Positions 1-10,550 of a stretch of 64,000 nt of DNA are shown here, in pieces; within the stretch, counting starts at the first letter, position 1, and each line of letters begins with the position of its first letter. The position numbers and the translations under genes were made by a program. Source of the DNA: Lasiosphaeris hirsuta (Eukaryota; Ascomycota; Sordariomycetes; Sordariales; Lasiosphaeriaceae); the NCBI GenBank assembly GCA_030549175.1, contig JAUKUA010000006.1:2604001-2668000 (forward strand), written 5' to 3'. The notes beneath the pieces are model-generated. The model was given only the letters and a program-made list of their open reading frames with translations. It searched no databases and was not told the origin of the DNA.

Positions 1-2320
1 GCTCTTCCAGCGTGGCAAACGACTGCATCTCGTACACATCGGGGTGCTGCGCTTTCACCTCTCCCCAGTCGTGCGTGCGCTCATACTCCTGGTATGCATC
101 CTCAATCTCGGTTCTCCGTTTTGTGGGTTGTTGAAAAGACTTGGATGCGGTGGCTTCGGGTTGCGAGAATGTGTGGGCCGCTCTCTGCCTAGCAGCGATC
201 TCTTCCCACTTCTTGAGGTCTTGGCCGTATCTCGACTGCAGGCTCGCCAATTCCCTTTCTAGGACCGACTTCTGCTCAGAGACCGATGCTCGATTCTGGA
301 GCACTTCGCCGAACCTTTTCTGCAAGTTCGCCATTTCCTTCTCCAGGTCCGACTTCTGCCCGGTGGCTGCGTCTCGGCTCCCGAGCTCCTGGTCGTAGCG
401 TTTCTGCAACTCCGACAATTCCCTTTCCTTGCTGAACTTCTGTTCGGTGATCCACTCTCGATCCTTGAAGTCCTGGTCGTATCTTTTCTGCAGGGTTACA
501 ATCTCCTCCTCGAGCCTCAGCTTCTGCCTAGTGACCTCTTGCCGGCCTTTGAGCTCTTGGCCGTGGCTTTTCTGCAAAGCCGTCACCCTCTCCTCAAGTT
601 TCAGCTTTTGCCCGTTCACCTCTTTTAACTCTTTGAGTCCTTGGCCGTATCTTTCCTGCAGGGTGGCGATCTCCTCCTCCAGCTTCCGCTTTTGCCCAGT
701 GACCGCTTCTCGCCGCCTAAGCTCTTCGTTGTACTTGTCCTGCAAGAGAGCTATCTTCCTCTCCAGATCCAATTTCTCACCACTGATCCTCTCATATTCC
801 TTCCGGCCTCGGTCGTATTCGTTCTGCAAGGCCGCTATCTTCTTCTCATATTCCTTCTGGCTCAGGTCGTATTCGTTTTGTAAGGACGCTCTATTCTTTT
901 CATATTGCCCCCGCTCTTCTTCGAATCTCCTCAAACTGTCGGTGTGCCGAGTGGTACTCACGTCCTCGTACGCCTTGCGCTCTTGGATGTGGCTGTTCTT
1001 CAAGATGGCCAACTCTCTGCCTAATCTCTCCACTTCCTGCCCCTTGACCTTGTTGTCCTCCTTGACTCGTTGATATTCCTCCTTGACTCGCTCATGTATG
1101 TCTTTCAAGTCGTCTAGTTCCTTGCCCAACCTCTTTTCCAGCTCCTCCAATCTCTTTCTGGTCGTGATGAGGTCCTCTTCCTTTTGCTTCTCAAGCGCTC
1201 CTTGGTATTTCTTTTCCAAGTTTGCTAATTGCCTCTCCAAGTCGATTCTGGCCGCGGAAAGGTCCTCTTCTTTTTGCTTCTCAAGCACCCATTGGTGCTT
1301 CTCGTCCAGGCTTGCCAATTGCCTCTCCAACTCGCTTTTGGCTGCGCTCAGATCCTCCTCCTTCTGCTTCTCCAGGATCCGTTGGTACTTCTCTTTCAAG
1401 CTGGCCGATTGCCTCTCCAAGTGGTTCCTGGCCGCTCCGCTCTCCTGGTTGAGCCTCTGGTACAAACTGGCCACCTCTTGCATGGCAGCCCTGTGACCCG
1501 CCCTGGTGCGCCTGATGATTTCCCACTGCGTGTGAACCTCCTCTTGCCTGATCATGTCGAGCGTTCCGACCTCGCGGACGATGTCTTGGCGCACCACATC
1601 AAATTCACCGTCCTCCAGCAGCGCGGCTAGCGAGACGATGCGGCCGAGCACCTGGGCCTCGAGAATGCGCAGCAACGCGTGGTCGTCGACGTGGACGTCT
1701 CCGTAGGCCGACTGGAGGTGGTAGGTCACAATGGACAGGGCGTAGTCCTTGGCGTTCTCGTCCTCGGGGTGGAGGTGGCCGAAGGGCATGGCGCCCATGC
1801 GGACCAGGTAGGCCACGTCGGACCCAGCGTTGGGGAGTCTCGGCACCCGGTCGGGGAAGATGAGGGCGAGGCTGTCCCATTTGAAGTCCAGGGATGGGTT
1901 TTCGTAGCGCTGTCCGCCGAGGATGTTGGAGTCGTAGTCGCACATGAGGATGGCGCCCACGAGGTCTTTGCCCTCGAACCCGGCCGCTCCGGGCATCAGG
2001 AGCTGGCTGGGAACCTCCCTGACCTCGCCCGTCTCGGTGAAGGCCGAGGCCTCGATCAGATGCACACACCGCGAGGCATCGTACATTAGGGCGGCCTCGT
2101 CGAAGGCGCTCTCGCTGCTGCCATCGTTTGTTGCTGTAGTGTCGGATGCGTCAGGTTTATTTCCAGCAAGAGTACATGTGTGTTTTCACTTACGGTATTT
2201 CCATTCAGAGGGGGTATCAGGGTCCCTGCCAGTACATGTCCTGATAAACGACCTTATTTGGTCGCGGTCATCGCCGAGAACGACAATGTAGGCATCGACC
2301 ATCTGATTGGCGTTGGCCAT
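1..2320 (-). CDS. Long coiled-coil protein with degenerate AIG1-like G domain (3' end outside window)
   Basis: The reading frame is open from about 2320 to the left edge with one intron (2134..2193, GTAAGT/CTGAC/CAG, phase 1), so the C-terminus is missing. The ATG at 2320 is chosen; the ATG at 2338 or an upstream exon is possible. Residues 1 to about 230 resemble the AIG1-type GTPases at 57-61 kb. VVLGDDRDQIRSFI sits where the P-loop would be, HLIEASAFTET where LIDTPGFDDT is, and LVGAILMCDYDSNILGG where LAGIVYLHRIQDNRVGG is. The P-loop lysine and the DxxG motif are absent, so nucleotide binding is doubtful. The intron lies between the G1 and G3 equivalents in the same phase as in both GTPases. 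The rest is a long coiled coil of 30- and 28-residue repeats rich in Glu, Lys and Gln. The role is unknown; I infer a pseudo-GTPase scaffold. Confidence 0.75.
232..905 (-). repeat. Tandem 84-bp coding repeats (28-residue coiled-coil units)
   Basis: Eight CTGCA marks (Leu-Gln codons on the minus strand) recur at 236, 320, 404, 488, 572, 656, 740 and 824, exactly 84 bp apart. This is four heptads per unit. Each unit has the form LQ-x-RYxQxLK followed by a QKxxLExE segment. A shorter unit follows at about 878. The units are diverged, so this is an old coding expansion and not a recent satellite. Confidence 0.85.
1195..1470 (-). repeat. Tandem 90-bp coding repeats (30-residue coiled-coil units)
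   Basis: Three consecutive minus-strand units of 30 residues share the core LEKQKEEDL followed by an LER-Q-LA-like segment. At the DNA level, GCCAATTGCCTCTCCAA-type blocks recur every 90 bp on the plus strand. This is a second repeat class in the same protein, distinct in length and sequence from the 28-residue units downstream. Confidence 0.8.
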
Positions 2321-3109
2321 TTCATCTGCTTGGCGCATGCGCAGTACCAGTACCCTATACCTGAATTGAAGCAGAAAGATGGGCCAAACTATGGAAATCG
2401 GCAAGTTGTGGATGTTGAAGAACGAGCAGACGTGCCGTGGAAGGAACGACCCAACATTACCTGTCCGCCACATAACATTGAATGGCCGTCGTTTTGTGAA
2501 TGCAAAAAGGGCTGCAGCTGTCTTAGCCAAGGAAGCTATTTATCAGCCAACGACAGCGGCGGCCAGCGAGACTGGCCAGCAAGCCGCATGGGTCATTCTG
2601 CAACGCGTGGCAAATCACAGCCTACTAGCCCGGCGTCGACCATTGTTGCCAGCGAATGTTGGCCTGACACGTCGGGGGCCTGACTTGCCCCAGAATTTTG
2701 GAGTCGGCGCACTCCAACAGCACACTTGTCTTGGAAGTGATCAGTACGGGCCTGAATTGGCAGTCCCGATTGGGCTCGGGCGCGTCTGCTCCTGCCCAAT
2801 AATTCGTGTCGAAGTGACATGCTTGCAGGTGCGGGGAGAGGGGGCTGGGAATTGCATGCGACTGGATACTGAAGCTGACTTGACATCTATGGATTGATGA
2901 TGGTGGATTCGTGCGTAGCCCCAAAACGGGCTGCAACCGCCTGGCGTAAGATGGCCCGGGGGTGTGAGTACACGTGTAAGCCTTCTCTTCACTCCGTTCG
3001 AGCCCAATGTCGACTTGGACTCGTGTCAAACTGCACGCAAGATACTATCATGCTGATTTCTTATTCCATTCACCAGCACATAATTGAATTGCCTTTGGCT
3101 TTGTCTCTA
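2321..3109. other. Upstream region of the coiled-coil gene; no gene recognised
   Basis: Short open frames here have no recognisable motifs and conflict in frame. The region presumably holds the promoter and 5' leader of the minus-strand gene, and possibly a short upstream exon. I see no RNA gene or mobile element. Confidence 0.4.
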
Positions 3110-3470
3110 CCTCGAGCAGAGATAGGCGAGCCCCAGGTGGAGGCTGACATGCACTGCTATGACAGAATCGCCAAATTCATGGCAGCCAAACCAGAGAACG
3201 CCGTATTCAAGAAATTTCGGGAACTCTATACTGAGAACCTACCCTATCTCTAAGCCGAAATCGTACATATCCCAGCGGAACTCACGGCAGCCAGAGAGGC
3301 CGACAAGGCAAAAGGACCTTCGCAGTGCGACTGCCCTCGAAATTGGGCCAGCCCTCAGGCCTCGGCATCAGGCAGCACAAAGACAGGCGAAAATGCTGAC
3401 TATGACGGATACAACTGCGCAAGATCCTGGACCTTCGCGCGAGCTTGGATCATTACTGTAGGTTTTTCTT
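3110..3470 (+). pseudogene. DUF6594-family relic
   Basis: One plus-strand frame encodes the typical N-terminal motif of fungal DUF6594 proteins: a Tyr-x-x-(Ile/Leu)-Ala-x-Phe-(Met/Ile)-Ala segment, then PENAVFKKFRELYTENLPYL. It is followed at once by an in-frame TAA (3251-3253) and AEIVHIPAEL. Family members usually read Leu-Gln-Ala-Glu at this spot, so the TAA fits a CAA-to-TAA change. The frame continues about 70 codons and then loses similarity. The three C-terminal membrane helices expected in the family are not found downstream. Family membership is from memory of the family pattern. Confidence 0.6.
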
Positions 3471-4665
3471 CCTGGGTGCTTCTAGTAAAGGCCCTGACTG
3501 GCTGTATTTCTAAATGAGTCACTGTTGCGATTTGGGAAAGTGTCAAAAATGTCACATTTTCCTTCCTTTGGAATACTACTATTCCATAGGTAATAATGAC
3601 TTGGCGATCTAGGGGTAGGGGCTTAGATTGCGAGGCACGTATCGGAAACAATCCCGTGCAGACGGTACCCACCCAAAACCACCCATCCTCCTTGACTGTT
3701 AACGATAACAACTGCCTGCGCTCTGCCGACTGCTTTGTGTACTCTCAGCGATACTACCACAAGGCTTGTCGTCGTATGCCGGTCATGTTTTCAGCTTGCC
3801 TGGCCCTGATGATGTCGGCCACGACGCAAATGATCTTTTTCGCAACTTCGACGTAGGTGACAGGACATTCAACGCATAAAAATGGCCGGGGTTCCTAGGT
3901 AGGTAGCCCAGCTTCCACAGTCTCGCGGCAGTGCTCGTTGTGTTTGTCGATGGCGGCAGTTCGAACCAGTAAAGCTGAACGTGTCCCTTTGCTTGCGTCC
4001 CGGTTGTCAATGTCTGCCTTCAAAGCCTAGTCTGTTGAAATCCCGGGAGAGCTGAACAAACGTCAAGATCGCCTACCGGGTTATATAGTGGACGTTACAT
4101 CAAAGTGCGTGGGGGGTGTCGCAGGGGCACAGGACCTTCCGTATACATTAACCGCTGCTCTCTTCTGATTGGATAGGACACACCGAGACGCGGCCGTGAT
4201 ACATTTCCGCCTCACCCTCGCCTTGCGCTTTGGCAATGCCGCAAGGCACACTGTGCAGCCACTGTGCAGGGACAAAACACCAAGTGTCTGATTTACCGTT
4301 CCTCCACCACCATCAGCGCGTGGCGTGGTACTGTGGGATACCTCAGAACCAAGCTTCCTTTGATCATGGACAGTGCCTGCCTTGCTTTGATCACGGCCTT
4401 AGACGCGGTAGATCAAAGCTGTGCTAAATCTAACGGAATAAGTCCAGGCCGTGTAGTTGTGTGCCTTGCCAGCTTGGCTTAGGCCCCGAATCAAACCGCA
4501 GCTACCTCTCTGCCTACTGCCGCCCGCGCAGTCGGTTACTATCCAACAAGGGGGCTTCTGTTGAGGTTCTCGTCCATAAATGAAGCTGTCTTCCCCTGAG
4601 GAAAGACGTGACATCTCGTGTAAGACAATCGACTAAGTTACCAGCTTTTCCAACCATTAGTTATC
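3471..4665. other. Intergenic region; nothing recognised
   Basis: There is no credible coding frame; the short frames on both strands lack domain motifs. The 3' part should hold the promoter and 5' leader of the gene starting at 4666. A few GAGGT/TAGGTAGGTAG-like runs near 3895 are not long enough to call. Confidence 0.4.
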
Positions 4666-5219
4666 ATGGATTACTCAAACTCAACCGCCAACTTACTGCA
4701 GCCCTGTAAGGATGGGGACGGCTACGAGTTCCGGCCCCGGTCCCGAGACCAATTGCAGACATTCCTCCAAATCACGTCCCCGTATGACACCTGCCTCTAC
4801 GTTCGAGACTCGGACTCATTCAGTTGCACGCGCCACATCAACAAGGCTAAGAGACTCAAAGTCCCGGGGCTACTCACCGACCTCTGCTCGACCAAATTCC
4901 CGTCCCCTGAGGCTGGGCATCAACTCAAAACCCTATCCACCCATGTCGTCTGTGGTGTGAACTCGGGCGCTCAAGGCTACCACCTGCTTAGTGCTCCCGA
5001 GGTTCTAGAGAGATGGCACGACAAGCTTTGGGACGAATACCTCCTTGCTGCTGGACCGGACCGGATCACAAGAGAGGCGTGGGATCGCAAACTCGAGGGT
5101 GCTAAGCTGTCACCACCAACATCGCCATCAAAGCCCAACACTGCCGGACCTCGCTCGCCAAGTGCTGCGAACAAGCAAATAACCGCGCCCAGGGAGGAAG
5201 AGGATGATAACAACGACAA

Positions 5220-5261
<42 letters not shown>

Positions 5262-6363
5262 TGATGATGATCACAGCTCTGTTTACAGCAATCCATTCTC
5301 TGAAGAAGAGGGCGAAACTCCCGACACAACCATCAACGCCAACTTTGGCGATAACGGCCTGGAACAACCCAGCTCGCCCGCGGCTTCTCGGCGGTCGTCT
5401 ATAGGCTCCCCGAAACCCAAGAGAGACAGCAAAGCTCAGCACATCGTACCCAACGTGAGCCAAGTGGTCCTACCGGACAGGTGTTTGGAAACCCCGAAGG
5501 GCCGGGCTAGAAGCAGCCACGGAGAGTTGAAAGGCTCGGTCAAGGAAGAAAGCCCCAGCCCCCATCTCCCGCCGCTTCACCTCTGGCTCCTCGAAACCGC
5601 CGAGGCAGCCACAGCCTGGGAGGACGATGAACAGCCGCCCCAGGCTACCACTTCCCCCCAAGTCCCCGCCCCCATCCCCGGCCCCGCCCCTATCCCTGGC
5701 TTCCGCCGGTACGCCCACCCTGCTGCACCACCCCCCACCCCGAAAGAATCCTTGCAACGCATCATTAAATTCACCGGCTCGGGCTCCCGCAAACCAGGCT
5801 TCATCTACGGTTTCACGCGGCCCTCCCACCCCAACGGCATGATCAAGATCGGCTCAGTCTCAACCCCGAAAAAATCCAGCAACGCCCACGACCCGGTCGC
5901 GAACCGGCTCGACCAGTGGCAGAAGCAGTGCGGGCACGACGTAACCGAAGTCTTCCGCGCGGCCGTCTCCCCCGACGTGGGGCCGCGGCGCGTCGAGGGG
6001 CTCGTGCACCTGACGCTGCGGGCGCGCCGGCGCATCGAGGACCCGCCGTGCGCGCGGTGCGAGGGCCGCAAGCGGGCCGGTCGCAGCGGCGGTGGCCACA
6101 ACGAGTGGTTCGAGATCGGGGTCGACATGGCTGAGAAGATTGTCAAGGGGTGTGTTGCGTTTGCGGCGAGGCTGCCTTGTGACGAGGTCTCCACGCTCAA
6201 GGACGAGGCCGAGGGCATGGTGAAGGCCTTGTTTAGGCGGTCCGAGGGGGATGTGGTCGACGTCATGCTGCGGTTGGCTACCGAGGACACAGGGCCGGAG
6301 CGCCGCTCGGTTCTCAAGCTGGGGGCGAAAGAGGGGGTGCTTGTTTCCACCAAAAGTTGGTGA
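4666..6363 (+). CDS. T5orf172 (DUF1766, GIY-YIG-like) domain protein with poly-Asp tract
   Basis: This is a single-exon gene of 565 residues. Residues about 1-130 form an N-terminal region with scattered Cys and His. A pure Asp run follows at about residues 184-202, encoded by GAC then GAT repeats, and then a long Ser/Pro-rich linker. From about residue 375 comes the T5orf172/DUF1766 domain: GFIYGFTRP, then MIKIG, an Arg-containing NRLDQWQKQC helix and a terminal NEWFEIG. This family shares the GIY-YIG nuclease core; the Tyr, Arg and Glu-like positions are all present. In fungi such proteins occur in expanded families (the S. pombe meiotic gene mug113 has the same domain). Nuclease activity is untested. 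The neighbouring genes on both sides are relics, so this lies in an accessory region. Confidence 0.85.
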
Positions 6364-6604
6364 TTGTAATGGCTTGAGTTCAAACTATACTAATTAGATC
6401 TTTCAAGTTAAGGAACTGCGCTTCATTTTATGTCGGTACCTGAGGTGTTGGGTAGTGTTGAGATACCGCCAATGTGAGAATATCATGATGAAAAAGAAGC
6501 GGGCGGTGCGTGTGAATAGATTCACGTATCGTGATGTGGGCAAGACCTCCAACACCCGCAAGCGGGCAAATAGGCCAGCTACCTTGCTGAACCGCGACAT
6601 TATT

Positions 6605-9345
6605 CTAATGCCCCCAGCCATGTCTGATCTTGTTGGCAGGATCGGTGCCACTGGGGTCGCCAGTTTCCAATATCTCCGAGGTCTCATCTGTAAGAATTGG
6701 TAACTCCTGGGCATATTCAAACGCCTTCTCAACCGCCTTTGTCCCAAGACGGCAATTGCGCTGGATAGTGCGAAGGACCAGTTTCATGGAATTTGCTCCA
6801 TTGCTCGTGTTTATGGCCTCCTCCACCAAGTGGTCAAGGAGCTCCCAACGACGGCGTCTTGCTGCCATGTCCAAGGGGCGTGTCTCCATTTGATTCGATT
6901 GCGGCATACATGTCGACACCAGCCGTGATGAAAGCCTTGACGATTTCCAAGTTTCCTGCTTTCGGTCGCCATCTCCAGCGGCGAGCCCGCCTCACAACAG
7001 CGACGAGGGTCTGCGCCGAGGCCAAAAAGCAGCTCAACTGTCTCAAGGACCTTACTGGAGGTGTCGATCCGGTAGGCCCCCAGTTCCACCGAAGCCCCAT
7101 CCGAAACCATCCATACAGCACGGAAGAGCGGGCTTTCGCCGCCGCTCTCTTCATTGATATCTATCCCGTGCTCGTTGACGAGTAGCTTGACGACTTCCAG
7201 CTGCTTCGCCTCGGCGGCAACCGCAAGGATATCGCAGTTCACTTCCACATCTGTATGATCGATCAAACAGTTGACGACGGGACTATGGCCACTCGAGCAT
7301 GCCGTCCCAACGCTTCTTGGAAATTGATACCAGGCCTGGATGCAAGAAGCTGGACCAGCTCGAATGGTCTTCCGTTTTGTGCTGCTGTGCATAGACCTGC
7401 TCCCGCCACCGAGGTAGGTCCAGTGTCAAGTCGCAGCAATGCCTCCACGACGTCATCGTGGCCATTGTGGGCCGCAGCCAACAGTAAGAGCTCAAGCGCA
7501 GTCCCTTCAGCCTCTCCACCACGAATCATCAGCTCGACCAGAGGTGTGATTCCAAGTGATACCGCTCACTCACACACAGACCCATCGATTAAATATCCAC
7601 GCGAACTTGAGTTGCCGGCAAAATTAATTGCTATGAATCGCCCCGTGCGTGCATTGCAAAGCTTCTCTGCTCGGCGTAGGAAGATTCCGCTTCCTCGCCA
7701 AAGTCTGCTGCCCGATAGTGCAGGTTCCAGTTAAGCCCCGCCTAGTAAAAAAATGGAAATCGCTCTATGTATTCCTTGCGCTTCCTTTGGTCCGCCGGAT
7801 CGCTAAAAGGGGCTGGAAATCCAGGTTTCGAGAGACCACTGGCATGCTTGAAGTCGTCGAGCAAAAGGTATGTCATGCATATCTTTGCGAGCATAAGTTG
7901 TGACTTGATCGGGTGGAATAAGCCCCTCCACTTGCAGTTCTCGTCTTCTGTGACGGGGTCCAAAGGCTCGTCAGGCGCATGTACGAGGATGTCTCGTGCG
8001 GTTTGGTGTATGAAATAAACCTTCGAGTCAACAACGCTAATAAAGGGGCCGCAAATGTGTTTGAGATTATTCGATAAACTTGTGTGCGTTTCTCTGATCT
8101 TCATACTGGAGAACGACCCGCCTCCGGTAGGTGTAAGGTAGCTGGTTGATTTGGCTATGGCGAGCGCATCATTGGTCTCTGCCACTTTGAGCGGCCTTTT
8201 GGCGGCTAGGATGATGTGCAGCAAGGTTTTTGCGTCGTGCCTATGCTGAGCGAGGATCCCAATCTAAGGTCTGCTATAGACAGTATCAAGACTTCGGGGC
8301 ACCTGTTCGATAAATTCGGGCATGTCGTCCTCGTCTGGTAGCTATGTTCTGACCAGAACTTGGAGAACGAGGCTGAGCCAGAGGTAATCCTGTTTTCCTT
8401 GCTCCTGAGTGCCTCGATGGTGTGTCTATGAACAAGTGAACCTGGGGGATGTCGAAATGCTTTGAAGTGGCCGGGACTCGATGTTCGATGACCAGGTCAA
8501 TTTTCTCCCTTGTTTTAGGTGACTCGTAATTGCCTCGCAGATGGATGAAATCTAAATCATCCAACGTTGTTCCGAAATGTCCATTCGGTTTCCATCTACG
8601 GTCGACTCGTCATGAGGAACTTCAGTTTTGTCCCTGCCACGCGTTCGCTCATGGTAAAGTCTGCCACGCTCCGGATGAGCGTTTCTCGACTTCTCTTCGC
8701 ATTCGTCGAGAGCATCTACGATGCAAATGATAGGACCAGAGCTGGAATCCCCCGCAACAGATTCCAGTGTCATCCACAATTCAGTGAAGGGCGCCCGATA
8801 CGACTGCTCCAGCCGCGAGTATCTGGTATAATAAGGCGCAAGGAGAGGTTCCGACCTGAGCCCAGAGAGTTATTGGAGCTGACTACTAGACCTCGTCAAC
8901 CAGCGCCTTTGGAGAAGACGGATTTCCCACAGCCGGGGTCTGCAGTAAGCTAAAGAGACCTCGCTGATAAGCTGTCTTGTCAACCGTGACGCATGAATTT
9001 CTCGAGCCCCAAAATCCAGTCGCACGTCCCCGGGATACTTCCAGAACTGCGGTTCTTGCCTCGCTGGTAGTCGGAAAGGGGGAGCGTCCTGCATCCAGCA
9101 CAGTTGTCATCCTGATATAGAACTAATACGTGCCTCGGTGGACCCAGGCGGATCCCGATATGAAGTTGACTTTATGTGCCCGAGGAATCCAGTCCAAGCC
9201 TTGCGAGATTCGGAAAGGGGTCTTGCATCGCGCCGCGGGGTTCTCAGAGAGGGGTCGACTCAAATCAATGCCGATTTTGCTGGCGAATGTCCATTTTAGG
9301 TCGCCAGCAAGGCATCGTTCAGTAGTATTGGTTGAGGTTAAGTGG
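6605..9345 (-). pseudogene. Decayed NACHT-ankyrin (NLR-type STAND) gene
   Basis: Minus-strand fragments in all three frames line up in the order of a fungal NACHT NLR. There is a linker ending GTCDWIL (about 8975-9000), and a Walker A DPGCGKS (about 8918-8936) put out of frame with the following ALVDEV by one extra base. Walker B IICIVDALDECEE follows (about 8700), then LKFLMTSRP, FIHLRGNYES, LLHIILAAKRPLKVAE and VYFIHQTARDILV (about 8000). Ankyrin-like helices end the gene (7530 to about 6640). At least five frameshifts and several in-frame stops (for example after the Walker A, and within the region at about 8330 and 8270) rule out a working protein. Known fungal NLRs act in heterokaryon incompatibility and programmed cell death. 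It lies head-to-head with the HeLo relic at 9708. Confidence 0.82.
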
Positions 9346-9707
9346 CGGATGACGGGGTTTTCCAATGATTAGAATGTAGAAGCCCACTCAATCATTGGAA
9401 ATGGGGTTGGGTGAGAAAATAAAATACCTTGGCCAAAGTGACTTTGGAGCGGGGAGTCGTGTTGGCAACCGGTTTGGGGGCTGGTGACGGCCAACGGCTT
9501 TGTTTCCAAATCTTATTGGCCCCAAGGGAGAACCAAAGCGGCGTCACGAAACTCTCGAATCAGTTGCAAAGGAATCTCATGCAAGCCCAAGGTGCTCATC
9601 TCAGCCGCGTGATTCATCTTGGGCAAGCATCAGGCCGTGAGCCCATCCTCAACTACAACGGGAAAACGCCAGATTGTCGCCAACAAACCGATTCTCTACC
9701 ATTCAAA
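9346..9707. promoter_or_regulatory. Shared 5' region between the NLR and HeLo relics
   Basis: About 360 bp separate the two divergent decayed genes, as expected for a bidirectional promoter. I see no specific binding-site motif. CAATCATTGG-like sequence occurs at about 9360-9400. Confidence 0.35.
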
Positions 9708-10550
9708 ATGGCAGAAGTGGCAAGTCTTATCATCGGGACTGGCTATCGCCTCACTTTTCGGCTCGGTCATCAACAACTTTGACCGCATTCAGACTGGCGG
9801 GGAATTTGGCGAGACGTACCGACGCCACCTCCTCCAGCTTGAGGTGCTCAGGCTGCGACTTCATCGCTAGCGCAACACCGTGAGAAAGCTCATTGGAGCC
9901 GACGCAGACGCCATGAAGCAGGCGGATGGTAATCTTGTTGGACAGTATCTGGCCAGTATTGACGGCCTATTTAGACAGGAAGAACAGCTTTCCAGGCCAT
10001 ACACGGTTGGGTCTCAGACCGAGGTTGAGCGGAGTGAAGTCGAGAAGCACTCGCTGGTCAAGACGGCGAACAATCTCCCGCTCAAGCACGGAGGTGGTAG
10101 CACCCCATCCATCCCGAGCCGAGTCTGCTGGGCCATTAGACAGAGGCAATTCGAGCGACTTGTGGCAAACATTTCAGCCCAAGTGGCCGATCTTGAAAAT
10201 ATTATCCCGACGCAGGAGATGGAGCGTCATCTTGACCAAATGCGCTCCGAAGACGCCACCGAAATCAAGAGAACGCTCGAGGTTACTCCGGAGAATGTTG
10301 ATTTATTCAACGAAGTCGCCCAAGCCGTCGATTAGAAGTTCGCAGATGTGGTCAAGCCGAAGCCTATCAACGAGTGGGTTGGAAACAGCGCAGAGGATGA
10401 TGCGATGCTACACTAAGGAGACATAGTTTCCAACGATTACCACGGGGCTGCAATTGTGCCAGGTGGGCTTTGGAAAAACAACGTAGTCAAAGGGAGGGGG
10501 GTCGCGTCACGCAGGGAATGTCCTATGGATACAGTCCATTTGCGCGGTAG
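9708..10550 (+). pseudogene. Decayed HeLo-domain gene with HET-s-like amyloid motif remnants
   Basis: The ATG at 9708 begins a HeLo-type (prion-inhibition/propagation, PF14479-like) N-terminus. A frameshift near 9725 moves to the frame GLAIASLFGSVINNFDRIQ, EFGETYRRHLLQLEVLRLRL. A TAG at 9868 stands where the family has Trp in RLSRW. The frame then runs on through FERLVANISAQVADLE to a TAG at 10333. The C-terminal tail resembles the two pseudo-repeats of the HET-s prion-forming domain: WVGNSAEDD and then GDIVS (interrupted by TAA at 10414), and, after one more frameshift, NNVVKG and RVTQGMSYGYSPF ending at TAG 10548. In Podospora, HET-S HeLo domains form membrane pores when the amyloid region folds on a template. 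This copy cannot be expressed intact. Family assignment is by motif, not by search. Confidence 0.75.

Noticed and set aside
236..830. Regular 84-bp spacing resembling a CRISPR-like or satellite array
   Set aside because: Units are diverged across their whole length, in frame and encode heptads; there are no conserved repeat/spacer boundaries.
44..1496. Long plus-strand frames opposite the coiled-coil gene
   Set aside because: They are mirror frames of a highly repetitive minus-strand coiled-coil frame that stays open through the splice junction at 2134-2193.
5128..5463. Minus-strand frame with a Val/Ile run
   Set aside because: It is the reverse complement of the GAC/GAT (poly-Asp) tract in the plus-strand gene at 4666.
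6605..9345. Reading the NLR region as an intact multi-intron gene
   Set aside because: Frame changes fall inside conserved motifs (for example within the Walker A helix) with no splice signals, so introns cannot explain them.
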